Shown here piece by piece: positions 24,672-33,611 of a stretch of DNA of 64,000 nucleotides. The position numbers and the translations under genes are program-made. Source of the stretch: Streptomyces sp. NBRC 110035 (GTDB lineage Bacteria; Actinomycetota; Actinomycetes; Streptomycetales; Streptomycetaceae). How positions within the stretch are numbered: position 1 is the stretch's first letter; each line of letters begins with the position of its first letter. The notes beneath the pieces were generated by a model. It was not told where the DNA came from. It made no database searches and saw nothing but the letters and a program-made list of their open reading frames with translations. The stretch covers positions 1-64,000 of the forward strand of contig NZ_BBNN01000023.1 of the NCBI RefSeq assembly GCF_000829695.1. Direction: 5' to 3'.

Positions 24672-26015
24672 ATGGACGTGAACGCGGCGGTCGCCGCAGT
24701 GGCGGCGATCGCCGGAGTGCTCACCGGTGTCATCGCCATGCTGGCGTTCCGCTTCAGCGAGCGCGAACAGCGGCGCCCCACACGTTCCTCGCTGCACACG
24801 GACCCGGTGCTGCCCCCCGGCGTGGACACGGTGCTGTCCGTACTGCGCTCCTCCGCCGTCGTCCTGGACGAGGCGGACGGCGTGGTCAAGGCCAGCTCCG
24901 CCGCGTACGCCCTCGGGCTGGTCCGCGGCGGCAGGCTCGCCGTGGATCCCATGCTGCAGATGGCCCGCGACACCCGGCGCGACGGCGAGATACGGCAGGT
25001 CGAACTGGACCTGCCCCGCCGCGGCACCGGACGCGGCGAGGCCCTCGCCGTCTCCGCGCGGGTGGCCCCCCTCGGCTCCCGGCTCGTCCTGCTGCTCGTG
25101 GAGGACCTCACCGAGGCCCGCCGCATAGAAGCGGTACGGCGCGACTTCGTCGCCAACGTCAGCCATGAGCTGAAGACTCCGGTCGGCGCGCTCTCCCTGC
25201 TCTCCGAAGCCGTCATGGACGCCTCCGACGACCCCCAGGCCGTCGAGCGCTTCGCCGGCCGCATGCAGGGCGAGGCCACCCGCCTCACCAACCTGGTGCA
25301 GGAACTCATCGACCTCTCCCGGGTCCAGAACGACGACCCGCTCGAGGACGCCGAACCCGTCCGGGTGGAAGACCTCGTCGCGGAGGCCGTCGACCGCTGC
25401 GGGCACGCGGCGGGCGCCAAACAGATCACCATGGCCTCGAACGTGTGGCTGCCCGAAGGCGCCGATCAGGGCGAGTCCGGGCGCACGGCGGAGTCGACCG
25501 CCACCGGTGACCTGCGGATCTGGGGCAACCGGGGCCAGCTCGCCGCCGCCCTCGGCAACCTCGTCGAGAACGCCGTCAACTACTCACCCGCCCGTACACG
25601 TGTCGGCATAGCGGCCCGCAGGGTCGGCCAGCCGGGCGGGGACATGATCGAGATCGCCGTGACCGACCAGGGCATCGGCATCTCGGAGAAGGAGAGGGAG
25701 CGCGTCTTCGAGCGCTTCTACCGTGTCGACCCGGCCCGCTCCCGTGCCACGGGCGGTACGGGTCTCGGCCTCGCGATCGTGAAACACGTGGCTGCCTCGC
25801 ACGGCGGGGAAGTCACCGTGTGGAGCGCCGAAGGCCAGGGCTCCACCTTCACCCTGCGGCTTCCCGAGGCCCCCGCCCGCGACCGCACACCCCAGCCGTC
25901 CCACCAGGACGAACCCGAAGGTCTCAACGGCGAGGCCGGACGGGCCACCTCCTCCCCCCACTCCACCGATTCATCCGCGTACGAAACGCTTCCCTCCCCG
26001 GAGGTCCTTCCGTGA
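24672..26015 (+). CDS. phoR: PhoR, phosphate-sensing histidine kinase
   Basis: This 447-residue kinase has one N-terminal membrane segment (AAVAAVAAIAGVLTGVIAML), a small PAS-like region (~50-150), the H-box FVANVSHELKTPVGALSLLS with phospho-acceptor His165, and an HATPase domain with LGNLVENAVNYSPA (N), VTDQGIGISEKERERVFERF (G1/F) and GGTGLGLAIVKHVAASHGGE (G2). A disordered tail follows. This SenX3-like layout is typical of actinobacterial PhoR. It phosphorylates PhoP under phosphate limitation. Its stop overlaps the phoP GTG (GTGA), coupling translation. Confidence 0.95.
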   Translation: MDVNAAVAAVAAIAGVLTGVIAMLAFRFSEREQRRPTRSSLHTDPVLPPGVDTVLSVLRSSAVVLDEADGVVKASSAAYALGLVRGGRLAVDPMLQMARDTRRDGEIRQVELDLPRRGTGRGEALAVSARVAPLGSRLVLLLVEDLTEARRIEAVRRDFVANVSHELKTPVGALSLLSEAVMDASDDPQAVERFAGRMQGEATRLTNLVQELIDLSRVQNDDPLEDAEPVRVEDLVAEAVDRCGHAAGAKQITMASNVWLPEGADQGESGRTAESTATGDLRIWGNRGQLAAALGNLVENAVNYSPARTRVGIAARRVGQPGGDMIEIAVTDQGIGISEKERERVFERFYRVDPARSRATGGTGLGLAIVKHVAASHGGEVTVWSAEGQGSTFTLRLPEAPARDRTPQPSHQDEPEGLNGEAGRATSSPHSTDSSAYETLPSPEVLP

Positions 26016-26692
26016 CCCGAGTGCTCGTCGTCGAGGACGAGGAGTCCTTCTCCGACGCCCTGTCGTACATGCTCCGCAAGGAGGGTTTCGAGGTCGCCGT
26101 GGCGGCCACCGGGCCCGACGGCCTCGACGAGTTCGAGCGCAACGGCGCAGACCTCGTCCTCCTCGACCTGATGCTGCCCGGCCTGCCGGGCACCGAGGTG
26201 TGCCGTCAGCTGCGCGGCCGTTCCAACGTCCCCGTCATCATGGTGACCGCCAAGGACAGCGAGATCGACAAGGTGGTGGGCCTGGAGATAGGGGCCGACG
26301 ACTACGTCACCAAGCCGTTCTCCTCGCGCGAGCTGGTCGCCCGTATCCGCGCCGTGCTGCGCCGCAGGGGCGAGCCCGAGGAGGTCGCCCCCGCCGCCCT
26401 GGAGGCCGGGCCCGTCCGCATGGACGTCGACCGGCACGTGGTCACCGTGAGCGGCACCAAGGTCGACCTGCCCCTGAAGGAGTTCGACCTGCTGGAGATG
26501 CTGCTGCGCAACGCCGGGCGCGTGCTGACCCGGATGCAGCTCATCGACCGGGTCTGGGGCGCCGACTACGTGGGCGACACCAAGACCCTCGACGTCCACG
26601 TCAAGCGGCTGCGCGCCAAGATCGAGCCGGACCCGGGCGCGCCGCGCTACCTGGTGACGGTCCGCGGGCTCGGCTACAAGTTCGAGCCGTAG
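26012..26692 (+). CDS. phoP: PhoP, phosphate response regulator (OmpR family)
   Basis: This 226-residue regulator starts at GTG 26012, overlapping phoR by 4 bp and preceded by GGAGG. The receiver holds VEDEE, the phospho-acceptor Asp52 (LVLLDLMLPGLPG), the Thr/Lys switch residues in IMVTAKDSEID and DDYVTKPFSSRELVARIRAV. The winged-helix DNA-binding domain includes LPLKEFDLLEMLLRNAGRVL, RVWGADYVGDTKTLDVHVKR and VRGLGYKF. PhoP binds PHO boxes and, in streptomycetes, also restrains antibiotic production. A 62-bp palindromic terminator follows. Confidence 0.97.
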   Translation: MTRVLVVEDEESFSDALSYMLRKEGFEVAVAATGPDGLDEFERNGADLVLLDLMLPGLPGTEVCRQLRGRSNVPVIMVTAKDSEIDKVVGLEIGADDYVTKPFSSRELVARIRAVLRRRGEPEEVAPAALEAGPVRMDVDRHVVTVSGTKVDLPLKEFDLLEMLLRNAGRVLTRMQLIDRVWGADYVGDTKTLDVHVKRLRAKIEPDPGAPRYLVTVRGLGYKFEP

Positions 26693-26740
26693 CCGGGCCC
26701 CGGGTGCCGGGCCGCCGTCGTCCGGCACCCGGCACCCGGT

Positions 26741-26802
26741 CACTGCATACGACGGTGGGCGGGACCCCTGCGCAGGGGTCCCGCCCACCGTCGTATGCAG
26801 TG
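26741..26802. terminator. 62-bp perfect palindrome between phoP and a convergent lipoprotein gene
   Basis: Arms 26741-26771 and 26772-26802 are exact reverse complements with no spacer (CACTGCATACGACGGTGGGC ... GCCCACCGTCGTATGCAGTG). Its place between convergent genes makes a two-way terminator the simplest reading. Confidence 0.8.
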
Positions 26803-26857
26803 CGTGTCGAGTGTGCGCGGGTGCGCGTCCGTGCGCTGCTCCTGCTGCTGCCGCCGC

Positions 26858-27550
26858 TCAGTTTCCGGCCGGCTGGCTGGCCGAGGCGGCGTCGGTCGGG
26901 GTGCTCTCGGGGACGTCCGTCGAGTCGGTGGAGCCCTCGGTCTCCTCGTTGTCCTCGGCCCCGTCGGTTCCGTCCGGCGATTCCGCGGCCTCGCCGGTCC
27001 CTTCCGGCGACGGCTCGGCCGAGGCCTCCGGCGCGGTCGGGATGTCGCTCGGGCCCCAGTCGCTGAAGAAGCCCTCGGCCGGGTAGACGAACGCACGCAG
27101 GCTCACGTCACCGGTCTCGCTGAAGGTGAACGTGACCGGCTGCGCGTTGCCGTCCTGGACGGCCTCACGGCTGCTGGACAGCACGGCCGAGGCGTTGCCC
27201 GCGCCGCCGAGGATGAGCCGGCCGCCGGCCGGGACGGTCAGGCTGCCGCCCTCGGCGGGGGAGAGCTCGGCGGTCTTGCCGGTTCCGGGAAGGGTGACCG
27301 ACTCCAGCGTCTGGTCCGTGCGGCCCTCGTTGAACAGGGTCGCGGCGACGACGGCCGGGCCCGTGGACTCGCGGTCCGGCTGGGTGACGACGACGGCGTT
27401 CTGGATCTTGATGACGCCGACGGTCGTCGCGGCGTTGTCCGGCTGGACCTGCAGGGTCTGGGCGTTGTTGCCGGCCGCGCACGCGGAGAGCGGGGCGATC
27501 GAGAAAGCGAGGGCGGCGGCGATGGCGCCGCGTCGAAGGCTGCTGCTCAC
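26858..27550 (-). CDS. DUF461-like lipoprotein
   Basis: This 230-residue precursor has a lipoprotein signal peptide with lipobox LSAC at residue 24 (RRGAIAAALAFSIAPLSACA). The middle domain has beta strands (VGVIKIQNAVVVTQPD, GPAVVAATLFNEGRTDQTLE, LTVPAGGRLILGGAG), reminiscent of the DUF461/PCuAC-type fold, but without the usual Met/His copper ligands that I can see. The last ~55 residues are an acidic Glu/Asp/Ser/Thr-rich tail. The role is unknown; extracytoplasmic and membrane-anchored. Confidence 0.75.
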   Translation of the reverse strand: MSSSLRRGAIAAALAFSIAPLSACAAGNNAQTLQVQPDNAATTVGVIKIQNAVVVTQPDRESTGPAVVAATLFNEGRTDQTLESVTLPGTGKTAELSPAEGGSLTVPAGGRLILGGAGNASAVLSSSREAVQDGNAQPVTFTFSETGDVSLRAFVYPAEGFFSDWGPSDIPTAPEASAEPSPEGTGEAAESPDGTDGAEDNEETEGSTDSTDVPESTPTDAASASQPAGN

Positions 27551-28361
27551 GGCGGCGGCAACTCCTTGACTCGAGCGAGCGGTGGCGACCGGTCAGCCGC
27601 CCTGAGTGTCTGTCAGTCGCTGCCAGTGCGTGTCTGCCAGCGGCCTCAGGTTATCGAGCCGCTCCCGTACGCCCGCACCCGACCCTCCCTGCGGCGTCCA
27701 GTGTTCACCCCGGACCGCCCCGGAGCACCCCGGATGGCGCGCACGGGCGCCGCGGACGCCCTCGGCCCCGGGCAGTCCCCGGGCAGTCCCCGGGCGGGAG
27801 GCCCGGTGGGGATGAACGAGCGTGGTCCGCGGGCGATGTCCGCCGTGATGTCCGCGCGTGATGTCTGTCACTGACTCGGGTAAGTGACTCGCGGGTTACT
27901 TCGACCGGATGCCCCTCCGGCATTCACATAAGTGCGGCCCGGGCGTCCGCACCCTCGGTGCGGCGCGTATTCCGTGAAGGAATAGGGGGCCGGGCCGGAA
28001 AATGTGGCAGGCGGTCGGGAAATTGATCACCGGCGGCGCGTCCCCGGGCCGTGTGATCAATTGTGGATTCGACCGGAACCCGGCCGCTCGCACCGAACGG
28101 AGTAGCGAAACTCGAGCACTTGGAGCCGGACATATGGGGACGTATGGGTGTCGGTGGGAGGCTCGGGGTGCGTGTAACGTGCGCGTTTCGCTCGCCCCGG
28201 AGAGCCCCTCCGACCTGCGAATACCTGCTTCCGTTCGGCGGTCGAAGCACGTTCCCGATGCTGTTGTCAAGCCCCGAGAATGGCCCTGACCTGCGAAAAC
28301 GTCATTCAGAACGCGCTGTATCCGTGTTACCCTTGATAGCCACGGAAGGGGTACCTGTCAC
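27551..28361. other. 811-bp gene-free region upstream of carD
   Basis: The region holds the lipoprotein promoter side and the long carD upstream sequence. Visible features are an inverted repeat AATTGATCAC (28021-28030) / GTGATCAATT (28053-28062), the near-palindromic TAAGTGACTCGCGGGTTACTT around 27880-27900, and a candidate promoter near carD. Open frames here lack codon bias and ribosome sites, so I call none of them genes. Confidence 0.55.
28305..28333 (+). promoter_or_regulatory. Candidate promoter of carD
   Basis: TTCAGA (28305-28310) and TACCCT (28328-28333) are separated by 17 bp and would start transcription about 20 nt before the ATG. Matches to the housekeeping consensus are partial. 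Confidence 0.35.
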
Positions 28362-28844
28362 ATGACGTTCAAGGTTGGCGACACCGTGGTCTATCCCCAT
28401 CACGGGGCCGCGCTGATCGAGGCTATCGAAACTCGCCAGATCAAAGGCGTGGACAAGACCTACTTGGTGCTGAAGGTCGCCCAGGGCGACCTGACGGTAC
28501 GTGTGCCAGCGGACAATGCGGAGTTCGTCGGCGTGCGTGATGTGGTCGGTCAGGACGGGCTGGACCGGGTCTTCGAGGTGCTGCGCGCGCCGTACGCCGA
28601 GGAGCCCACGAACTGGTCCCGTCGCTACAAGGCAAATCTGGAGAAGCTCGCCTCGGGCGATGTCATCAAGGTCGCGGAAGTCGTGCGTGACCTGTGGCGT
28701 CGTGAGCGTGAGCGCGGACTCTCCGCCGGTGAGAAGCGGATGCTCGCCAAGGCGCGCCAGATTCTGGTCAGCGAGCTCGCCCTCGCGGAGAAGACCAACG
28801 AGGACAAGGCCGAAGCTCTCCTCGACGAGGTTCTCGCCTCCTGA
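28362..28844 (+). CDS. carD: CarD-type RNA polymerase-binding transcription factor
   Basis: This 160-residue protein starts at ATG 28362 after GGAAGGGG. The N-terminal Tudor-like domain ([40 protein letters not shown]) binds the RNA polymerase beta subunit. The helical C-terminal part includes the conserved [17 protein letters not shown] and [20 protein letters not shown]; the Trp in NWSRR is the residue that stabilises the open promoter complex. Length and sequence fit actinobacterial CarD, an essential global regulator of rRNA and housekeeping promoters. Confidence 0.96.
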   Translation: MTFKVGDTVVYPHHGAALIEAIETRQIKGVDKTYLVLKVAQGDLTVRVPADNAEFVGVRDVVGQDGLDRVFEVLRAPYAEEPTNWSRRYKANLEKLASGDVIKVAEVVRDLWRRERERGLSAGEKRMLAKARQILVSELALAEKTNEDKAEALLDEVLAS

Positions 28845-29230
28845 GGCGACGAAGGCAGCAGGCAGGGCACGGACGGAGCTTCGTCGCCCGGTGCTCGGTC
28901 GCACACCGAAATCCCACGTGTGCTCCGAGGACCAGCACACCGAAATGCCGCGGTGCCCGATGACGTTGGTCAAGTCGCCGGGCGCTGCGGCATGTTCGTA
29001 CCCGGACACCGTCCGTGTGCCGCACTGCCCGTACGCGCCGCACAGCCCGTACGCTTCGCACCCGCCGCGTTTCCCCGCGCCGTGCCGACTCCGGGCGGTC
29101 GGCCCGACTGGCCGACGTCACGGAAGGGGCTGGTCAGGGCGGTACGCCCGGCACTGCCCCCGCTCCAGGAGCAAGGGCTACGCCCAGGCCATACCCACCC
29201 GGCCCGAGCACACAAACCTGACAGGAACCG
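28845..29230. other. 386-bp spacer between carD and ispD
   Basis: A hairpin follows the carD stop: GCGACGAAG at 28846-28854 pairs with CTTCGTCGC at 28879-28887, a probable terminator. Further on, CACACCGAAAT occurs twice (~28902 and ~28937) and CGTACG-type words recur. The downstream part must hold the ispD promoter, which I cannot place. Confidence 0.5.
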
Positions 29231-30007
29231 ATGTCTGACGCTCCCCTCCCGCAGCCGCCGGCACAGCCCGTGTCCGGCCGTCCGACCGCCCGCACGGCGG
29301 CCGTGATCCCGGCCGCCGGCCGGGGCGTGCGCCTCGGGCCGGGCGCCCCCAAGGCGCTCCGCACCCTGGGCGGCACGCCCATGCTCATCCACGCGATCCG
29401 CGCGATGGCCGATTCCCGCGCCGTCTCCCTGGTCGTCGTCGTGGCCCCGCCCGAAGGCGCCGCGGAGGTCAGGACGCTGCTCGACGCGCACGCGCTGCCC
29501 GACCGCACCGACTTCGTCGTCGTCCCCGGCGGCCGGACCCGTCAGGAGTCCGTGAAACTCGGCCTCGATGCGCTGCCGCCCGGCTTCGACATCGTCCTGG
29601 TGCACGACGCGGCCCGCCCGCTGGTCCCGGTCGACACCGTGGACGCCGTCGTCGAGGCCGTCCGCGACGGCGCCCCTGCCGTGGTCCCGGCACTGCCGCT
29701 CGCCGACACCGTCAAGCAGGTCGAGCCCGCCGCCGTCCCCGGCGAACCGGAGCCCGTGGTCGCCACCCCCGACCGGTCCCTGCTGCGCGCCGTGCAGACC
29801 CCGCAGGGCTTCGACCGGGCCGCGCTGGTGCGCGCGCACGAGACGGTGACCGACAACGTCACCGACGACGCGAGCATGGTCGAGCAGCTGGGCCTGACCG
29901 TCGTCACCGTGCCCGGCCACGAGGAGGCGTTCAAGGTCACCCGCCCCCTCGACCTCGTCCTCGCCGAGGCGGTCCTCGCCCGCAGGAGGCTCAACGATGG
30001 CTTCTGA
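29231..30007 (+). CDS. ispD: IspD, 2-C-methyl-D-erythritol 4-phosphate cytidylyltransferase
   Basis: This 258-residue enzyme joins CTP and MEP to form CDP-ME in the MEP isoprenoid pathway. Signature segments are [20 protein letters not shown] (CTP-binding loop with Arg and Lys), [60 protein letters not shown] and [20 protein letters not shown]. Its 3' end overlaps ispF by 11 bp, so two steps of one pathway are translationally coupled (the intervening kinase IspE is encoded elsewhere). Confidence 0.96.
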   Translation: MSDAPLPQPPAQPVSGRPTARTAAVIPAAGRGVRLGPGAPKALRTLGGTPMLIHAIRAMADSRAVSLVVVVAPPEGAAEVRTLLDAHALPDRTDFVVVPGGRTRQESVKLGLDALPPGFDIVLVHDAARPLVPVDTVDAVVEAVRDGAPAVVPALPLADTVKQVEPAAVPGEPEPVVATPDRSLLRAVQTPQGFDRAALVRAHETVTDNVTDDASMVEQLGLTVVTVPGHEEAFKVTRPLDLVLAEAVLARRRLNDGF

Positions 30008-30500
30008 GCCGCAGCTCGTCCTCCCGCAGGTCGGCATCGGGACCGACATCCACGCCTTCGAGGACGGCCGGGAGCTGTGGTGCGCCGGCCTGAAGTGGGA
30101 GGACCAGGGGCCCGGACTCGCCGGGCACTCCGACGCCGACGTCGTGGCGCACGCCGCCTGCAACGCCCTGTTCTCCGCCGCCGGCCTCGGCGACCTGGGA
30201 CAGCACTTCGGCACCGGACGGCCCGAGTGGTCCGGCGCCTCCGGCGTGACCCTGCTGACCGAGGCCGCGCGGATCGTCCGGACGGCCGGCTTCCGGATCG
30301 GCAACGTGGCGGTGCAGGTCGTCGGCGACCGACCCAAGATCGGCAGGCGCCGGGACGAGGCCCAGAAGATCCTCTCCGAGGCGGCCGGGGCACCCGTGTC
30401 GGTCTCCGGCGCCACCACCGACGGGCTCGGCTTCCCGGGCCGCGGCGAAGGACTGATGGCCGTCGCCACCGCCCTCGTCGTCCGGACCGACCGAGACTGA
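29997..30500 (+). CDS. ispF: IspF, 2-C-methyl-D-erythritol 2,4-cyclodiphosphate synthase
   Basis: This 167-residue trimeric zinc enzyme cyclises CDP-ME2P to MEcPP. The DxH zinc motif is in [20 protein letters not shown]; other signatures are [60 protein letters not shown] and [20 protein letters not shown]. The start lies inside ispD. A spacer full of direct repeats follows before cysS. Confidence 0.96.
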   Translation: MASEPQLVLPQVGIGTDIHAFEDGRELWCAGLKWEDQGPGLAGHSDADVVAHAACNALFSAAGLGDLGQHFGTGRPEWSGASGVTLLTEAARIVRTAGFRIGNVAVQVVGDRPKIGRRRDEAQKILSEAAGAPVSVSGATTDGLGFPGRGEGLMAVATALVVRTDRD

Positions 30501-30564
30501 CCGCCCTCCGCGCGGGACAGGATCGCCGACCGCTCGGACCGGGGGACCGTCGCCCGCGTCGACC

Positions 30565-30769
30565 GGGGCGGTCGCCTGTGCGGACGGACCTGTGCTGTCC
30601 GCGCGGACCGGGGCGGTCGCGTGTGCGGACCGGGACGGTCGTCCGCGTGAATCGGGGCCGTTGTTCGTGCGGATCGTGTGCGTCGTCCGTGCGGAACGGG
30701 GCGGTCGCGTGTGCGGACGGACCTGTGCTGTCCGCGCGGACCGGGACGGTCGCGTGTGCGGACCGGGAC
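30565..30769 (+). repeat. Pair of ~70-bp direct repeats within a GGTCG-rich spacer
   Basis: The gene-free stretch 30501-30950 between ispF and cysS is built of degenerate ~25-bp units (CGGACCGGGGCGGTCGCGTG-like). Within it, 30565-30636 and 30698-30769 are near-identical copies at a 133-bp offset (shared core GGACGGACCTGTGCTGTCCG). Frames through it encode only Arg/Gly/Asp repeats, so I consider it non-coding. Confidence 0.75.
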
Positions 30770-30950
30770 TGCCGTCCGGGTCGACCGGAGCGGTCGCCCG
30801 TGTGGGCCGGGGTGGCCGTCGGGCGGGCCCGGATCGTCGTCCGCGTCGACCGGGGCGGTCGCCCGTGCGGATCCGGACCGGCCGAAACGCCGGGCGGGCC
30901 CAGCGGGAAAGGGGCGTGAGGCACCGCCCCGGGCCGATTACCCTGGAGGG

Positions 30951-32357
30951 GTGACTATTCGCCTGTACGACACCAGCGCCCGGCAGATTCGTGACTTCAC
31001 CCCGCTCCGGCCGGGTTGTGTCTCGATCTACCTGTGTGGTGCCACCGTGCAGGCAGCACCTCACATCGGGCACATCCGCTCAGGGCTGAACTTCGACATC
31101 ATGCGCCGCTGGTTCGAGTACCGCGGCCTGCGGACGACGTTCATCCGCAACGTCACGGACATCGACGACAAGATCATCGCGAAGTCCGCGGAGCAGGACC
31201 GCCCCTGGTGGTCCATCGGCTACGAGAACGAGCGTGCCTTCACCGATGGCTACCAGGCCCTCGGCTGCCTCCCCCCGACCTACGAGCCGCGCGCCACCGG
31301 CCACATCCCTGAGATGGTCGAGATGATGCGCGGCCTCATCGAGCGCGGCCACGCCTACGACGCCGACGGCAACGTCTACTTCGCCGTCACCTCGTTCCCC
31401 GAGTACCTGGGGCTGTCCAACCAGGAGCTCGACAACCTTCTCCAGCCGTCGGGCGAGGGCGAGACCGGCAAGCGCGACCCGCGCGACTTCGCCATGTGGA
31501 AGGCGGCCAAGCCCGGCGAGCCGAGCTGGGAGTCGCCGTGGGGCCGCGGGCGTCCCGGCTGGCACCTCGAGTGCTCGGCGATGGCGCACAAGTACCTGGG
31601 CACCGCCTTCGACATCCACGGCGGCGGCCTCGACCTGGTCTTCCCGCACCACGAGAACGAGATCGCCCAGGCCAAGGCCTACGGCGACGAGTTCGCCCGG
31701 TACTGGGTGCACAACGCCTGGGTCACCATGAGCGGCGAGAAGATGTCGAAGTCGCTCGGCAACTCGGTGCTCGTCAGCGAGATGGTCAAGCGCTGGCGGC
31801 CCATCGTGCTCCGCTACTACCTCGGCACCCCGCACTACCGCTCGATGATCGAGTACAGCGAGGAGGCCCTGCGCGAGGCGGAGTCCGCGTTCGCGCGGAT
31901 CGAGGGCTTCATCCAGCGGGTCGGTGAGCTGACCGGCACCGCGGGCGCCGTGGAGCCGGCCGCCGAGGTGCCGCTCGCCTTCGCCGAGGCCATGGACGAC
32001 GACCTCGGCGTGCCGCAGGCCCTGGCGGTGCTCCACACCACCGTCCGGCAGGGCAACAGCGCGCTGGCCACCGACGACAAGGAAGCGGCCGTTGCCCGTC
32101 TCGCCGAGGTGCGCGCCATGCTCGCCGTCCTCGGCCTGGACCCCCTCGACGCGCACTGGGCCGGCGGCGCCGACCGCGGCGACGATCTGCACGGCGTCGT
32201 CGACACCCTCGTCCGCATGGTCCTCGACCAGCGCGAGGCCGCCCGCGCCCGCAAGGACTGGCCCACCGCGGACGCCATCCGCGACCAGCTCGGCCAGTCC
32301 GGACTGGTCATCGAGGACAGTCCGCAGGGACCACGCTGGAGCCTCGGCCCGCGCTGA
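30951..32357 (+). CDS. cysS: Cysteinyl-tRNA synthetase
   Basis: This 468-residue class I synthetase starts at GTG 30951, directly behind GGAGGG ([16 protein letters not shown]). It contains the zinc Cys in [20 protein letters not shown] with the HIGH-type motif, [16 protein letters not shown], the zinc-ligand region [15 protein letters not shown] and [10 protein letters not shown], and [15 protein letters not shown] with the KMSKS motif. An anticodon-binding helical domain forms the C-terminus ([20 protein letters not shown]). Longer upstream frames run through the repeat spacer and lack a ribosome site. Confidence 0.96.
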   Translation: MTIRLYDTSARQIRDFTPLRPGCVSIYLCGATVQAAPHIGHIRSGLNFDIMRRWFEYRGLRTTFIRNVTDIDDKIIAKSAEQDRPWWSIGYENERAFTDGYQALGCLPPTYEPRATGHIPEMVEMMRGLIERGHAYDADGNVYFAVTSFPEYLGLSNQELDNLLQPSGEGETGKRDPRDFAMWKAAKPGEPSWESPWGRGRPGWHLECSAMAHKYLGTAFDIHGGGLDLVFPHHENEIAQAKAYGDEFARYWVHNAWVTMSGEKMSKSLGNSVLVSEMVKRWRPIVLRYYLGTPHYRSMIEYSEEALREAESAFARIEGFIQRVGELTGTAGAVEPAAEVPLAFAEAMDDDLGVPQALAVLHTTVRQGNSALATDDKEAAVARLAEVRAMLAVLGLDPLDAHWAGGADRGDDLHGVVDTLVRMVLDQREAARARKDWPTADAIRDQLGQSGLVIEDSPQGPRWSLGPR

Positions 32358-32403
32358 CGCGGACACCCGGCCGCAGCACGGCCGCGGCCCAGCCGCAAGA
32401 TCG

Positions 32404-32435
32404 AGTGTGCCGTCCGGGCCTCCGGGCGGCACACT
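32404..32435 (+). terminator. Hairpin terminator after cysS
   Basis: AGTGTGCCGTCCGG (32404-32417) pairs with CCGGGCGGCACACT (32422-32435), with one G-T pair and a GCCT loop. Confidence 0.6.
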
Positions 32436-32540
32436 GCATAGACGTAACACCGACACACCGGCACACCGACGCGACACACGCGACACCGACGTGGGTACAC
32501 AGACCGTACGCACGCACGACTTCATGGAGACGGGTACATC

Positions 32541-33482
32541 ATGGCCGCGAACAACCGCCGCATGTCCGGCAAGAAGGGCGCGCAGGTCGGCAGTGGCGGC
32601 CAGCGGCGCCGGGGCCTGGAGGGCAAGGGGCCCACGCCCCCCGCCGAGATGCGCAAGGGACACGCCAAGCAGCGCATCGCCCAGGCGAAGACCCGCCGGG
32701 CCGTCGGACGCGCCCCGCAGCGGCGCGGCGGCGGACGCTCGACCTCCGAACTCGTCGTCGGACGCAACCCCGTCGTGGAGGCGCTGCGCGAGGGCGTGCC
32801 CGCCTCCACGCTGTACGTCCAGCAGTTCATCGACAACGACGAGCGGGTGCGCGAGGCGCTCCAGCTCACGGCCGAGCGCGGCGGCATCAACCTCATGGAG
32901 GCCCCCCGCCCCGAACTCGACCGGATGACCAACGGCCTGAACCACCAGGGCCTGGTCCTCCAGGTCCCGCCCTACGAGTACGCGCACCCCGAGGACCTGG
33001 TCGCGGGCGCCCACGACGAGGGCCAAGACCCGCTGATCGTCGCCCTCGACGGCGTCACCGACCCGCGCAACCTCGGTGCCGTCGTCCGCTCCGTCTCCGC
33101 CTTCGGCGGCCACGGCGTCGTCGTCCCCGAGCGGCGCGCCGCAGGGATGACCGCCGGTGCCTGGAAGACGTCCGCCGGTGCCGCCGCCCGTACGCCCGTC
33201 GCGCGTGCCACCAACCTGACGCGGACCCTGGAGGCGTACAAGAAGGCGGGGATCGCGATCGTGGGGCTGGCCGCCGACGGAGAGGCCGAGATCGGCGAAC
33301 TGGAGGCGCTGGCCGGTCCCGTCGTGATCGTCGTCGGCAGTGAGGGCAAGGGGCTGTCCCGACTCGTCGGCGAGACCTGCGACTTCCGGGTGCGGATCCC
33401 GATGCCGGGCGGCACCGAGTCCCTGAACGCCGGTGTGGCGGCGGGGGTCGTGCTGTACGAGGCGGCACGCCGCCGCGCCTGA
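32541..33482 (+). CDS. rlmB: RlmB-type 23S rRNA (guanosine-2'-O)-methyltransferase (SPOUT)
   Basis: This 313-residue protein has a basic, disordered N-terminus (~1-68), the substrate-binding domain ([40 protein letters not shown]) and the SPOUT knotted catalytic domain with motif 1 [20 protein letters not shown], motif 2 [20 protein letters not shown] and motif 3 [20 protein letters not shown]. It methylates a guanosine of 23S rRNA using SAM. The family also contains resistance methyltransferases, but location and sequence fit the housekeeping TrmH/RlmB gene beside cysS. Confidence 0.93.
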   Translation: MAANNRRMSGKKGAQVGSGGQRRRGLEGKGPTPPAEMRKGHAKQRIAQAKTRRAVGRAPQRRGGGRSTSELVVGRNPVVEALREGVPASTLYVQQFIDNDERVREALQLTAERGGINLMEAPRPELDRMTNGLNHQGLVLQVPPYEYAHPEDLVAGAHDEGQDPLIVALDGVTDPRNLGAVVRSVSAFGGHGVVVPERRAAGMTAGAWKTSAGAAARTPVARATNLTRTLEAYKKAGIAIVGLAADGEAEIGELEALAGPVVIVVGSEGKGLSRLVGETCDFRVRIPMPGGTESLNAGVAAGVVLYEAARRRA

Positions 33483-33611
33483 ACGGGTGTTCGGCGCCTT
33501 CACTCGTACGGGGTATTCCGCGTAGTCCGGACAGGTGGGGGGCATGCTTGACGCGGTCCGGACACATCCGGCGCGTCAAAGCAGTGTCCTAACGTCACGT
33601 CACTCGGTTAG

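Noticed and set aside
30592..30954. Arg/Gly-rich frame before cysS
   Set aside because: The sequence is direct-repeat spacer DNA; the frame shifts between repeat copies and lacks a ribosome site.
31080..33545. Very long open frame (821 codons) on the minus strand
   Set aside because: It is antisense to cysS and rlmB; GC-rich third positions of the real genes remove stops from the opposite strand. Its product shows no family motif.
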